A program made the position numbers and the translations under genes. The notes beneath the pieces are model-generated. The model worked only from the letters and a program-made list of their open reading frames with translations, was not told the DNA's origin and did no database searches. Below, in pieces: positions 13,147 through 26,888 of a stretch of 64,000 nt of DNA (the first letter of the stretch is position 1; every line of letters starts with the position of its first letter). Source of the stretch: Baylisascaris procyonis (taxonomy: Eukaryota; Nematoda; Chromadorea; Rhabditida; Ascarididae); assembly GCA_037389465.1 (NCBI GenBank), contig JAZARR010000188.1:771501-835500 (forward strand), read 5' to 3'.

Positions 13147-14646
13147 ACATAGAGACCTCCTTCCAGAAATAAAGGCGGAAAATATGCACCAAACTCAGGG
13201 CTACTTTTTATTACCTTCTGAATCTAACAAAATAGGGACATTTGAAAGTTTTCATCTCCCTCATTAAAATCATTACCGATGAATTTCATTAATTTATCTT
13301 AAACGTTTTTTTTTTGAGGAAGCGGGGGAGAGGAAATTTGAAGAAATTGTCGGAAGTTGCTGAAAGACGATTCTTGATCAAGCTCACTTGATAGACTGGC
13401 TCACTAACTGTCGAAAAAAAAATTGTTTATCATTTAGCTTCGATGGATTTTCGGAGAACATGATACTTGTACTGTAGTTGTTGTTGGCTTATTGAGTAAA
13501 AAAAAATGAGTGGGAGGGTTTGATGAGCACTTGAGAGTCGAATGCTTTCTTTTTTGTGTTGACTTTGTGAATATTTCTTCTTCGAGTTTCACCTCTTCCT
13601 GCAACTTTCAAACTTTTTTGGTTGATAGGGGGGGGGGGGGAGGGGAGGGGAGGAGGAAGAGGGGGTTCTCCGTCTGTCATTGATAAAACGATCAGGAACG
13701 GTTCATTTAGCAGAGAGAGAAACACGTCTTCATCGAGACTCGAATTCGCGACTCGAAGCTTTCCAGGTGTAGATTCACAAAGTATTAAGATTTAAAGTGG
13801 GTGTGGTCCGGTTAACCGAACGGAGTCGATACCGGTGCAACCTTCTGGACTCCTGAGTCGGTGGCCATATCACATGACCGGAAACTACCTAGGCAAAATA
13901 GCATCTTTTTGCCAAGGTGTACAATACTGAAAATTCCTTGACGAGACGTAGATGGTCATTTTTTGGCTTTAGCCGCTGACCGTTTTATATGACCAAAGCT
14001 AGTCACGCAAAATGGTCATTTCGTACCGATCCATATTTTACTGTAAATTTCCTTATCGTGCCCGCAATTCCCTATCTTTAGTTGTTTTGTTGCGCAATAA
14101 GCCGTCTCATTTTAGATATAGAATATTACCTGTTCGTGCTTATGGGTGGTCAAGGTGTACGGTGTGGTACGGTGTAATACAGACCGTTTTCATATTACGA
14201 CGTGGTTATGCGACTTCAAAATTCACCATCGAACTTAATCAGTGGCTAACAGATTTGATTATTGCATGTTTTATTACCCGTTCACAGATGATAACATAGT
14301 CATCCACTTCAGATGGAACGAGAAAGTTGGGGAAGGTGGGGCTTGGAGAGGAGAAGAAGCTCGAACTTGAGCTCAAACTTGTCATTGTTATTACTGGGAG
14401 GTGATGAGAGGAGTCTATAATGCTTCTCTTAGTTGTGATATATATGTAGTTTGGCTCCGAAATTTTTGTATTTTATCGTATATATTATTTCAGTGTTTTT
14501 GCTACCGTTTGGCAGTATCATTTCTCTTATTAGTTCTGTTGATAAGTTTATGCTTTTTTAGTTTCCAATGCATTTTTCATCCCGACTCCGAAGTTGTTTG
14601 TTGACCGCTGAACCTTAGAAACTCTTGAAACTCATCCTGAATTTCC

Positions 14647-14750
14647 TAGGGTCTCCGGAGCTTCAAAAGTTCTAGGGTCTCCGGAGCTTCAAAAGTTCCA
14701 GGGTCTCCGGAGCTTCAAAAGTTCCAGGGTCTCCGGAGCTTCAAACGTCT
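14647..14750. repeat. 26-bp minisatellite, four copies
   Basis: Four tandem 26-bp units (starts 14647, 14673, 14699, 14725) are nearly identical; the last is diverged at its 3' end. Each carries the palindrome CTCCGGAG followed by CTTCAAAAGTTC. The units are much richer in G+C than the surroundings. No ORF is associated. Confidence 0.95.
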
Positions 14751-15927
14751 ACACCAGCATCGACCCCGGAATATGGGGACTATGTCTTTTTTCGTTTTTT
14801 GAGCTCGAGTCAAAGATCAGTTTTGTTTTTTGAAGGATATCTGCAGGCCTCAAGATCCTCTGGATTGTCTTCGTAATCCGATGGTTCTGACTAAACGCTG
14901 CTAACTTTTATTTTAGTACCATTGAAAATATGTGAAATTTTCATGAAGCGGTCATTGGGTGGGCAGTTTCTTGAAGATTTCCTTAGAATTAGTGAGCATC
15001 CGGGTGGTCGATACTCTCGATGGTTACATTAAAGAAGGATTTTAGAGGAATTCGTTCTAAAAAAACAAAATTTTCGACTTTTAGCTCTTTAATATATTCG
15101 TGAAAGCTATGATTTGTTGGTCTTCTATTATATTTTCTGCTTATTTCTTTTTCACTATCGATTTTTCAACTTAAATTCGGATTTTTTTTTCAGCGGAAAT
15201 TCTTTTGTAAATTCAATAATAAAAATAGAAGCCTCTTTGTTTTGACAAAAAAAAATCCATCCAAAATTTTTCCATCTTTTTATAGAAAGTGCCATCGTTT
15301 TCCATTTATTTGATAAGCCATTTTTATATTATAGAAAGGTTTTTATTACGTTTAGAAAGATAGCGCATTGAAAGCTATAGATAAAATGCGGAACGAAAAG
15401 AGATGATAAGTGATTATTACATTGATTTTTTTTTTTATTGTTTTGAGGTTGATTATAAAAGAAGAAAAATGGAAAATACTATTGAAATGAGCGTTGCGAG
15501 AAGGTGGAAATTTTTCCTTTGTGTTTGCAGTTAATAATATGTTTAGATGGCGCTCGGGGCTAATGAAGTAAACTATGCTTTATACATAATTTTCTTATTA
15601 AATCTTTATGTAGATTATTTTTATTCGATTTTTAGAATATTTTTTATTATTGTTTTTTATTATTTATTTTTTAATCGAATTTTTTGATGTATTTTTATCA
15701 TTTTTATTATTTGATTTTTATAGGTATTTTTATTGATTTTTTTTTTTTAAATACTGCTCTCTAAGTTCGTTCCGATTAATCGCTTCTGTGGTAATTTATA
15801 TTCTCAATTGAATTTAGTATGACGAACATATAAAAGCATTCAGTGTTAGAGAAAAAATTTATAGCTTTTCTGTTTGATGCATGCAAGCAATATTGTGATT
15901 TTATCGATGTTTCTATGGTAGTTTTGA

Positions 15928-16245
15928 GTGAGAGCTATAGAAAACCTTGGAGGCGTTCTTACAAACCAGCTGGAAATGGCGAGGGAGGAAGGATTCCATT
16001 TGCAATGTTCGCATCCAATTTCGCATGCCAATTTTCACTATATCTTTGTAAGCGTATCAACCATAGATTTTGCTTGTTTTGCATCTCGAAGTTGTGCATT
16101 ATTGTGATAGTGGTACATGAGCGCTTGTCTATTACATTTCTAGTGTATTTTTTCCTAGATAGAATACCCGTCCGGGTAGGAAGATTCACGTCTTCTGTTT
16201 CAGGAAATGCGATCAACTAAAAAACCATTCGGATGGAGGATCAAG
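15928..16245 (+). CDS. Possible exon pair, unrecognised (weak)
   Basis: An open stretch at 15928-16047 (40 codons, including MAREEGFHLQCSHPIS) ends at a consensus donor (TTT|GTAAGC) in phase 0. After a 156-nt intron, the acceptor CTTCTGTTTCAG leads into 16204-16245 (14 codons, EMRSTKKPFGWRIK), which ends in phase 0 at AAG|GTGTGT. The second piece also has an ATG three bases after its acceptor, so it could instead be a trans-spliced first exon. The acceptor of the first piece is poor, and no continuation on either side was found. Function is unknown. Confidence 0.2.
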
Positions 16246-17078
16246 GTGTGTTGGGCATAAAGGGTTTGAATAGAGCATCACTTAGAGATCAATATGAGCA
16301 AAGGCATATGTGATACAATTAGCTTGTACCTTCGTAGTCTCCCATCATTAAAAGCTTCTGACCTCCTGCTAGAAGCTCCTGACCGCGTCGTACTTTTCCG
16401 TGAAGGTCACGCTGAATATATCTGAAAGAAGCAGATCGTATTGGAGTCAGTTTTGGAGTTGATATGATCTTCAACTTGAGCTGGAGCTAGAGTTGTCGTA
16501 CCTGTCGCTCAAGTGGTGTGGATGGAATCTTTCCGGAAGAAGTACGTTCCGGAAGGCGCTTTTGAGGTCGATATAAGTTGAAAAGTTTTTTTTCTTGTTG
16601 ATTAGAATGCTTCATAAATCAATCCGTGACGCCTTAATGTACTGTTGTGCACCAATGACAAATTTATTGTCGGCTGTTTTTTTTCTTTTTGTAATTGTAA
16701 TGCCGAGAATAGCGAGATAGATGAATGCACTAAGCAGGTTTTTTTTTTTATTTATACTTTTTTAACTGCGATACATTTATATATTGGATGGGGAGGGGAT
16801 TGGATGGGGAGGGGATTGGAGGGGGAGGGGGTGGAGAGAGAGAAGAGGGAGGGGTAAGAGTTACTGGATGCTTAAGGTTGAACGAGAGCTATCTTAAATG
16901 AAACTGAAAACGTCTCTATTAAATTTAAGCCAGGCAATCAGTGGGGTATATTTATTCTTTACTTTGCATTTGTTTTCTCTATGGAACATATGTTTCCATC
17001 CTTTCATTATTATATAAATAAAGATATTTATTATTATTATTATTACTATTATTATTATTAATATTATTTTTATTTGTT

Positions 17079-17081
17079 TAC

Positions 17082-17140
<59 letters not shown>

Positions 17141-17158
17141 TTCGTTTATTTATTTATT
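17079..17158. repeat. (TTTA)n microsatellite
   Basis: About 80 bp of TTTA repeats, interrupted once by TTCG. Confidence 0.95.
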
Positions 17159-17513
17159 ATTTTTTCGAAAAAATTTCTTTTTTCGATGCTGAAGTAGATG
17201 GATTTTCAATAATATTGAGACAAAAAAAAGGCAACTGATTGAAAAATGTCATCACTACGAAAGCCACGCCTTCTCAAGGATTCTAGCATTCGCATAGCTC
17301 AATACATCTCAAAACGATGCACAAAGTGTGCAAGTGGTGCATCGAGTTTGTGAATCTAGTTATAGAGTTATGCCACCAATGTTATTGCCACCCTTTCATG
17401 CAGTAATGAAACTCCATTTGTACTACTAATGCTGAGTTGCTCTCTTCGAAATGCTCATTTTTCTCATACTCTCCCATTGAATTAATGTTCACCATTAGAC
17501 AATCTTACGTGCT

Positions 17514-17518
17514 GAAAC

Positions 17519-17566
<48 letters not shown>

Positions 17567-17571
17567 GTTTA
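17514..17571. repeat. (TA)n array with palindromic flanks
   Basis: An alternating TA run of about 42 bp is bordered by AAACATTTAT on the left and its reverse complement ATAAATGTTT on the right. The whole segment is therefore an extended palindrome able to extrude as a cruciform. Confidence 0.85.
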
Positions 17572-19179
17572 TATGTGATGTTATTATATCTTGAAGGTAA
17601 CTTACATGTTAGTAAACACGTATGTTGTAAACATTCAATATAGATAGGCGCCTCGACAGGTGGTCTCCAAGTGAAAAATATTCCCATCGTGCCGGATGCA
17701 GTCGTGTTTTTGAGGCTATAAAGGGCAATCAAGTGATGGATTATTTATGTCATATATGGTTAGATGTTGTGAATAATTGACGTAGTGGTTATGGTTGATA
17801 TTATTATTATCTTTGTTATCGTAACACATTTTTGTGTTATAAAGCCATAATGCGAGTTTTTTTAACATATGGAGATTAAAATTTAGTGTTTTGTTAAATA
17901 GAAAAATAGATAAGTTTTTTTCCGCTATTTCTTAAGAAATGTAACTTCTTAATTAAGTATTGTTTTTGGCAGCATTGTTTTCATCTTTCTTTGAATTCAA
18001 TGAAGTTTATTTTATAAATTTGAATCCAAAATCGCAATACTATCTCAAAGCTTTCCTTTGTAATTTTATTTAAGTCATAAAATTTGTGGTATATTCTCTC
18101 TATCTCTCAATTTTTTACTGAATTTTTACTCGTTAAAGGAGTCGAATGGAGTCTAGGCTATCTTGAATGAATTTGGTAAATGCTAAATCTTTTATGCTAA
18201 TTGAAAGAAATTATTCAGTAATGCTATGCATGTGTCATCTGTAATGCTTCATTCGCTAATTTTTTTAAGTATTATCGAAACAGGTGATAGTCTAGAAACT
18301 TCACAGGTAATATTACTGGTATACCTCTATTCAATAATATAACTCATTCGAAGAGACCTTTTCTTAAGGTATTTTTTGTGTTACCTGAGAGAGCCGTTTT
18401 AATGGTTTTGTTGGATATATGCAATGCTCATTTGCGTATCTGTATTTTTTATATGAATGCCTAAATCATTTCTGAACTGAAATTATCTCTAAATAGGTCA
18501 ATAAGTATATCAAAGAGCGCAATAAATCCTATACCTTCAGGTCCAATGATCTATAATACTTATTAATCATTTACTCTCGCTGATATATAATAAAAGTATT
18601 TTTATATACTGAATTTTGAAAAGAGAACAAGTAAATCAAAAATCACAATTACTATTATCGCTATTTTTTCCTTTCCCACTTATTAATTATATGGGTAAAA
18701 AGTAGGGTATAATAGAAATATGTTCCCCTCGTTGATTTAATTCCCTTTTTTTTGTGAAGGTGAAGTGAAAAAAATTGAAGGTAAAGAAGGAATAATTAAT
18801 GAACATGAAAATTTTATATATATCTTGATTGAAAAGTTTATAGTATACTTATTAGTCATGCTAACAGGTGTGCTTGATATTGTGGATGAGAAGGGGGGGG
18901 GGGGAGAACTTACGTAGACTATAATTTCGGGGAGAACTTACGTAACTATAATTTCCTTCGATGCAGGTGTGCTTAGGTGATCATCAAGAGGCGCAAGTAT
19001 ATGTTATGCAACGAAAATTTGTACTTGATTCAATTCCATGTTGTATAGAAAAGAGCAAAAATCGCGTGTTTGGAAATGGTTTACTTAGTTGATTGTTGAG
19101 GTGCAATTGAGAGCGTTAATGCTGTAAAACTTTTTCAGCCTTAAAGCGATATTTTACAATTAATTAAGCTTGTTTTAAA

Positions 19180-19270
19180 TTTTCAATTGGGATTTTTTAA
19201 ATAAATTTTTTTTTAAATCATCTATTTTCAATTGGGATTTTTTAAATAAATTTTTTTTTTAAATCATCTA
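19180..19270. repeat. 45-bp tandem duplication
   Basis: Two nearly identical copies (starts 19180 and 19225) of a unit beginning TTTTCAATTGGGATTTTTTA. They differ mainly in the length of a T run. Confidence 0.85.
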
Positions 19271-20743
19271 TTCATCATATCAGTTGTTCTTGTTCGCATG
19301 TAATTTTAGCTTTTAAGATCATAAATGAAAATTTTTTCACGGAAAATTTTCATTCCGCTATTTTTTAATGAAATTTTTCTTCATATTATTGTTGGAATCT
19401 TCAACCATTAATTATTCATTTATGCCAGAGTTTATGGCCTTTTAATGACATTGTTTATAGAGGTCGAAAATAGTTTTTTTTCCCAGTTTTCTTAGAGAGG
19501 GGGGGGGAAGGGTAGATGAATAAAAACCAAACAAATTGCTCTATTTGAAATGGTTTTAAGAAATATTTTTTGAAAAATGTGTAATAACATCGGTTCTGAA
19601 AAGTGCTCGCGCAAGGGAGGACAAGTTGGGGGAGGGATGGAGGGGAGGAGCTAGTAGAAAATAGTCCCTTTGAGTTGTATTATTGTTTTTCTCTTAAATT
19701 TTGAAATACTTCAAGTGCTTGCAAAAATTCGCCTCAAGAAAGATATTCCGCAAGGTGATGGGTATGTTTCCATTGTTTCCTTTCTTTTCATTTTGCTTAC
19801 CCGAATGCTTTTTACGGGAAAGAATTGGAGAGAATGAACGAGAGTTAATTGTGCTAAAAGTAATCGTATTATTCGACAAAAGGGGAAAGAGAGATGGACA
19901 GTAAAATTTTACCCGAGCTTTATTTATTTTGGTAGGCAAATTTGCAAATGCAACTTTTCAAGAACAAAATTTTTACGAAATTTAGGTTTCTTAAAAAACA
20001 AAAAAAAAATTTTTTTTCAGAATTTCATATGTTTCCTCTACTTAGTCGTAATTTTGATAGTATAAGGGAAGAAACAATGAAAACATAATTAACTGTGAAA
20101 TTTTGATGTAATGGCTTATGCACGATAGTGCAGCGCGGGAATCCAATAGAGCTCCGGTACCACTTCATCGCGGGGTTCGGATCGAGGTCATTTCCGGTTA
20201 TCATCTTTTTTTCGTTGATTGATTGTATAAACGAGAAGTTAGTAAGGATATTCTGGATTAACAATGCTTAAACTAACTAGGGGAGATGAGGAGGAAGGTA
20301 TAGGAAACAAGGGGTCTGTTAATATATAGTGAAAGAATCATCACTCAATTTGATATATCGACGACTTCAAGTCGATGCATTTGTGGCAAGAGACGATATG
20401 GTGAAGTTTTTTCGTGAAGTTGTGACGGCTGTCAATAAGTGAAGTAACGAATGAAGACTTTCAGGATGCATCACGAGTTTATGTTTTTAACGTTTTAAGT
20501 TTTATTTTTTGCAAAGTTTTTCCTCAACATTTACAGCAGAAAATAATCGACTGGAGGTTTTTTTCTGAGGATTAGTGAATTTACCCGCTTCGTTTCTGGT
20601 TGGGGATAGGCGAATGAGATCCCTAGATCCTTAGCTGATAAATCCGTAACCCCCTTGTGCCCCCATCTCCCCCACCTAATAATCTATGGGTACCCATTTT
20701 TGTCCCCTCCCCCAATCGTGAAACATCAATGATGCCCTAATCT

Positions 20744-20748
<5 letters not shown>

Positions 20749-20831
<83 letters not shown>
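20749..20831. repeat. (TA)n microsatellite
   Basis: About 82 bp of alternating TA. ORFs reading through it as Tyr-Ile repeats are artefacts. Confidence 0.97.
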
Positions 20832-20836
<5 letters not shown>

Positions 20837-21220
20837 CCCCGTATCCATGCTGCTGGAAAGAGGGGAAAAAGTTGAAAAGAATTGTAAGAGGAACAAGGGA
20901 GAGAGGCGATGGATGATTGTGTAAATTCACATTGACTAAAGTTACACAGGTTGGTTTCATTCAATTTGCACAATTATTGACAGCTGTGATAGTGGCGCGG
21001 TTTTTAATGTTTCTGCTTGAATGTTTGATCTTGTGGCGTTGATCGCCACTGGAAATGCTTCCGTTTTAATGCTTCTAACATTCACACTTTAATTTCTTTT
21101 TTTATTTTATTTGTATGTTGTCTTTCATCTATGTTTGACTTTTTTTACACTTTTTTTTTTACCAATTTTGCCTCTTTGGCCTCTTTTTTTGCCAATTTTT
21201 CTATTTCTTGTTCATTTTTG

Positions 21221-21222
<2 letters not shown>

Positions 21223-21286
<64 letters not shown>
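21223..21286. repeat. (AT)n microsatellite
   Basis: About 64 bp of alternating AT. Confidence 0.97.
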
Positions 21287-21288
<2 letters not shown>

Positions 21289-22573
21289 TAAATCAGCATA
21301 TGCAAATTTCTCGCTATCATTTGCAATTATTTCATACATTATTTCTTTTTTCTTCTCTTCCGTTTGGTTGTTTATCAGAGGAGATCAATCGCTTCACTAG
21401 ATTAAATGCGAAAGGTGTTGTATGAGGTCACCCATCCCCTCCCATCCATCCCCCACCCTTCCCCTTCCTCTCCGCTCTCCCTTCCCACCTCTTTCCGGGC
21501 ATACATACATTTTAAATTTCGTTTATGCTTTGAAAAATCCTTTTCTAATAATTTTTCCACCCATCTAATAACTTGGTTTTTCAAGGAAAATTTAAAAAAA
21601 AATTGTTCCAAGGAAAATTAAAAAAACTTTTAGGAAAACTTTTCAAAAAAAAAAAACTTGTTTTTTTAAGAAGAATATGAATTTCCATTTTTGTGAGGTA
21701 TTTTTTCCATATAACTTGAAATGCTCCGTCCTTATAATACTTTATTTTTATTTATTCGTTTCTTTTTTTTCGCTGCAAATCATATGGAACCACCCGTAGA
21801 GAGAGAGGGAAACCTATACTTAACGATGTAATAAAAATATATATTAGAATAGGGCAATAAAAATAGTACGAAAAGAATATAAAAGTATAGAAATGCTGTA
21901 ATTTTGCATTAGTTGAATATCGGATTCGACGTTAAGAAACGCAAATGGAACTGCCCCCCCCCCTCCCCCGTCTCCCACCTCCCTCGAACAACCTTCTCTT
22001 ATTTTAGGTTACCAAAGCCTCTTCTTTCCTCCACTCTTCCCCCACCCAAAAAAAAAAAATTTTTTTTTCATGGGCGATTAAGGATGATCTATGGTGCTTA
22101 TAGAAATGGGATATTCATATCTAATAAGAGATGGGAGATGAATACGTGCTATATTGAAGTGAAAATTCAGTGCTGAATGGTATAGTTCGCAACAATGTCC
22201 ATCATCACCTGAAATAATTTTAAAAAATTATGTATCTCTCTAAATGTCCCCCTCCCCCCCCCCCACCCTCTCTTACCTGGTTGAATAATTGCTAGAAGGG
22301 TATCACTTAGATAATAGATTTATGAGTTTGATAGCGATTGTTATATTCAAATCACGTGAATTTAACGTGAACATTTACAATCCGATAAAATCAGAGGACA
22401 CTTTTTTTTGCGTTGATTTATTTGTGTTTGATGGAAAGGTAATCAACTAATAGAAGATTTGCATGTCGAATTATTTGTTCTTTGATGTCTTAGTGCTGTG
22501 ATGTTGTGTCATCGTCGTCATCGATGAGGCACCTTTTAGTGACCAGTAAAGATGCATCTATTATTAGATGCAA

Positions 22574-22689
22574 CTCCCTCTCTCCCTCTCTCTCTATCAT
22601 TCTCCTCCCCTCTCTTTCCCTTTCTCATTTCCCTCTCTCTTATTCTCTTCCCCTCTCTCTCCCTTTTTCTTTTCTCTCTCTCCCTCTCA
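22574..22689. repeat. CT-rich low-complexity tract
   Basis: About 115 bp of imperfect CTCTCC/CTCTTT repeats. Three overlapping plus-strand open frames arise from composition alone. Confidence 0.9.
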
Positions 22690-25546
22690 AATCCTGCATT
22701 TCTGCTGGTGTACATATTGGTTCATGAAATGGAGTGTTGAATGTTGTTTAATGCTCACGTGCTAGTAGTGCTGTTTATGTCCTTTTCATATTGGAACGTG
22801 TATTCATTGGCATTCCAATGCACTTGGCATGTGCACCCATCGAAATGAGCTTGATTTATGGTTCGCTAAAGTTTTATGTATTTCAATGTCGGGTTTTTTG
22901 CCTATCTGGGGAGGAGCGAAGTAGAGTTATAATGCGATTCACATAGATTGCAACAGGCATTAGAATTGTCGGTTGTGTGGATTTTATTATAAAACTTCAA
23001 ATATTATTCGAATTTTTTAATAGTATAGTGCATACATCTAGCCTATATTTATGAATTGCCCTAGAGATCCATTTTCGGAAAAAATTTGCATATTAATTAA
23101 GTAATATAAATAATAAAATATTTAATAACTAGTAAAGTTAATAATATAATTAATATAAATATATAAATTAATAACTAATAGAACTAGTAATTGATGTAAA
23201 TTATAAGTAATTAATATAAATAATATAAATATCGAAATAATCATTTTTGAGAATTTTTTTTCTTTCGTCAATTATTTAATTGGGATGCGATTCGTTTGAT
23301 ATTTGAAAATGTTTTTTTCGATAGTTCATATTGTTATTTCATTTTCTAATTGGTATTATGGATGCATCTGTTTCACTTTTTTTGATAAATTTTCTGTCAA
23401 TTCTGAATATTTTTTTAAACTATGAATTCATTGCGGTATTTTTAGCTTATCGAAAACAATAAGAGGTTTGGAGGGGGTATGAGGGGGAAGGGGGGAAGCA
23501 GAGGGGGGGGGAGGGGGTGAAAGAGGATTTATTCGGATATATGGAGATTAAGTCACCTACTGTCTTTAGGGTGAGTAGCCCATCTTTGATGATCTAATAA
23601 ACTTTGGATACCAATATAAATGGTCGCAACATATAGAGTTACTTTTATTTTTAAATATGCTAGTAATTATAATGTATTAATTAATTAATTTTATTCATTA
23701 ATTAACATTAATTGTATTCATATATTTAAACTTATTTATTAGCAAATATAATATGAAAGTGGTTAAGGTTATAAATTTTTAAAAGATTTTTGGAGGTTTT
23801 TTTGCTGTTTTTCGATTATTTTTGTTGATTATTTTTGATTATTTTTATTTTTATTCGCTGTTTTTTGTACATTGAAACAATATGTCATTTTTCTATCTTG
23901 AGGCAAAGACAGCGAACGCTGAGTCATTATTATTAAAGGTTTATAAGAATATATCTTCTATCAAAGAGGCTTATTATAAAAATGTTTGAGAGACTGATTC
24001 GGTAGGTTGGTTTTTTTTTCGTTATTTTACAACATATGATATCGATTTTCGATTGTTGACAGCTACTTGATGACAGCTACTTTAATCGCTTTATGATTTG
24101 TGATTTAGTGATCGGCTTCAATTTGCTCCACTATCGCCTATGAAAACATCGTTGAGATTATATAAAAATTTCGTATCTTTTCATATATCGTAATCGGCTA
24201 AGTTTTTTATTTTATTTTTATTTTGGTGTATTTTATGACTTTTTTTTATGATCTACCTACTTTGTTGAGTTTCAATTGCGAAAAGATCCACTAAAATCGA
24301 TTGATCAGGAAGGGAACTTGGGATATGGGAGAGATATGAGATGCATCAACTACTGATCTCATTCCGGCACTTCTTTTGAATTGGCGAGGATTGGAAAAAT
24401 AAAATATTATAGAGCAACAGTTTCATTTTCTACCTGTGAATTAAAACCTTTGTTCATTGCCTGAGGCAATTTGTATTTATGCAAATTCTTTTCATAATTT
24501 CATGAGTGATTTGTTATTATTCACCCGGATGTTTTATTGTATAATTTGGTATCTTTTATTTCATCTTGCAAATTTTTAAAACATTTTTTGAGGTAAGGGA
24601 AGTAAAAATTTAAATAAAAATACAATTGAATAAAATTGGTGAAAAAAATAAAGGATAGAGCAATAAAAAAATTTGTGACCGATATATAATATGGCGTTAC
24701 GCTTATCAGCATTCCATAACCATTCTCGTTTTTAATTTTTATTCCACAATGTATTGTTTTATCCTTCAATTATTTTTATTTGTAAAAGCACTTGTGCACT
24801 AATAATTTCCTAATATAAGGCAAATGAGCTTTCAGGGAGTTGCTGATCGAGAATTTTTTACCCAGAATAATTCCCCATGGGAAAGGAAGAGAGAATATTC
24901 GCTAGATGAGGAAAACCATAATACAACAAGAGAAATTTTTTAACAAAAATTTGAAATTTACGGAAAAGTAACGAGTGATATTTTATAAATTAAAAGCTTT
25001 GCTCAGTTTTCTTTGTTTTCAAAAAACGAAGTCATTGGATGAACGTTATTTAAAATTCAAAACGTTTTACGACCGAACAGTCATAAGGGGCAGGTTAGAG
25101 TGAGTCACAATTTTGGCTTTCCTCTTCCTTCTTTCCTCTCCGGCCTCTCCACTCCCCCCTCCCTTTCGTCGTGTTCCTCCTTTCTTTCTTTCATTGGTCA
25201 TCTTTTCAGTAGTTTAGTTGATGTGATGATGTGTTAGTACATTTTTTCATCTTTGGGATTCTATTTTCTGAATGAACGGTTCGCTGATGTATTTATTGTT
25301 GTTTTTTTTTTTTGATAAGATAAGCTAAATTTCAGATCGATCAAATTTTATCGCTTGATCTACCTGGCTATCAAGTTGTTCTTCAAACATTTCTACTATA
25401 TTGCATCGGGATAATTATTTTCTGGATGAAAACGTTCTATTAGAAGCGTATCTATCGAATGCCTTACTTGTTGAGTAAGTTTTTGATTATTTATGGAATT
25501 TTAATATCTATCTTTTTGATGTCACGTTTCCTAAAAATTTTGCTTA

Positions 25547-25548
<2 letters not shown>

Positions 25549-25598
<50 letters not shown>
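25549..25598. repeat. (TA)n microsatellite
   Basis: About 50 bp of alternating TA in non-coding DNA. Confidence 0.97.
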
Positions 25599-25601
<3 letters not shown>

Positions 25602-26888
25602 TAACATCGTAATATTATTGTTGAATATTCAATGCTCATATTATAGAAATAATATTTTAAATGAATTTTTTTTCTATTTTCTTCGAATATTATTTATTAA
25701 TACTTTTTTCTTGCGAATACTGTTTTCTCATTGCACTAATAGAGAAGTTCTTTATAAGTATAGGCAGAATCCTCAGAAGTAAATATTGTTGAAGGGTTCA
25801 AATGTAGTGAAAACAACGTTACCTGCCTCATATGTGATGGATGCTACTATTTTTAAAGAGTTGAAATGAATTTTACTGAATATTTCGTTCTAAACGTTTT
25901 TAATGTTCATCAATAAAACTTTCAGTTTATCATTGCAACAGTACCAACTTATCACTGTTGAGAAGGAAGCATCATGCACCTATAAAAAAGAGATCTTTTT
26001 TTTATTATATAGCGCTTAGGAATATAACAAAGTTGTTCCATAACGACCCTTGTAAATGATCGTCGTGCGATAACTGAGAAATGTCGGCTTTTAGTAGGTT
26101 TATTTATCAGTTTATCAAATATCACTATTTAACGCCTATCATTGCATAACACACCGTGTTGCATAAAGGTACACTGATAAATATGTCGATCGCAATTTTA
26201 GGTATTTAATTGATCGCATCGCAAATCTTATATTTATTAATTAGATTCGTTTGGATATTTAGCTGCAATAGGTCGTTTTAATATAAAATTTTGAATTATT
26301 TACAAACGTTTAAAATTGCTAACATATTCGCACAAACATTATGAATGACCTCGTTCTTAAAACTTTTCGTTGAGTTTCTTATCGTCTACGCATTTTCACG
26401 TGTACTTTTTGATGATGATCTTTGATCTTGATGTGCTGATTCGATATTTCCTCACTTTGATAGAATTGTGTTGTCGTGTGCCGTTTTTTATCGATTTTAG
26501 TGCCAGAAATTTCTCCTTCAAGAATTGTTGAATAGGATTTTGGTATTTTGAAGGGGGGGGGGGAAGGAGGAGGGACTTTGAATTTTGGTTGAAGAATTTG
26601 TTGGGGAATGGGCAGGTTTATTTAGAAATATAAGTTCCTTCGTTTACTTCCTTCCTTCCTTCCTTCCTTCCACACCTCCTCCCTCCCTTTCCTCCACCCC
26701 CTCCCTCCCTACCTTCACCACCTTCCTATCCTCTCTCGATATATTCCTGCAATACAACTCTATTCGTAATATTGTCGTAGTGTTTTCTTTACTCCTTTCA
26801 TGTATTGTTCTCCTTCTTATCAATTGCTTCCATCTTCTTCACCTCGTTTTCTGTTTTAATTATTTTATATGTGTTGATCACATCGTAG

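Larger units (their letters stand above)
9601..15927. other. Long non-coding region with simple repeats
   Basis: No credible exons. It contains AT-rich sequence, A-tract/T-tract junctions (10260-10300 and 10509-10531), G/A-rich tracts (11523-11545, 13628-13665), a C run at 12001-12013, the hairpin at 12141-12176, (TA)n at 13087-13143 and the minisatellite at 14647-14750. Bases 13795-14320 are less AT-rich and contain two similar segments ('catgacc...gcaaaat' near 13870-13910 and 13990-14020), possibly relics of a repeat. An ATG ORF at 14012-14299 (95 codons) has no recognisable domain. Confidence 0.55.
16246..26888. other. Long non-coding region
   Basis: About 10.6 kb with no exon chain that holds together. 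It contains G/A tracts (16783-16855, with an approximately 18-bp 'attggatggggagggg' repeat; 18888-18905; 19498-19510; 23467-23520), C/T tracts (21428-21490, 21952-21990, 22246-22270, 22574-22689, 25125-25165, 26649-26725), TTTA repeats (17079-17158) and (TA)n arrays at 17522-17563, 20749-20831, 21223-21286 and 25549-25598. Short tandem duplications occur at 18904-18955 and 19180-19270. Bases 23090-23240 are almost pure A/T. A less AT-rich island at 20110-20215 is open on the minus strand but has no splice context that I trust. Confidence 0.55.

Noticed and set aside
14012..14299. 95-codon ATG ORF
   Set aside because: No family resemblance, no upstream acceptor with a good tract and no nearby AATAAA.
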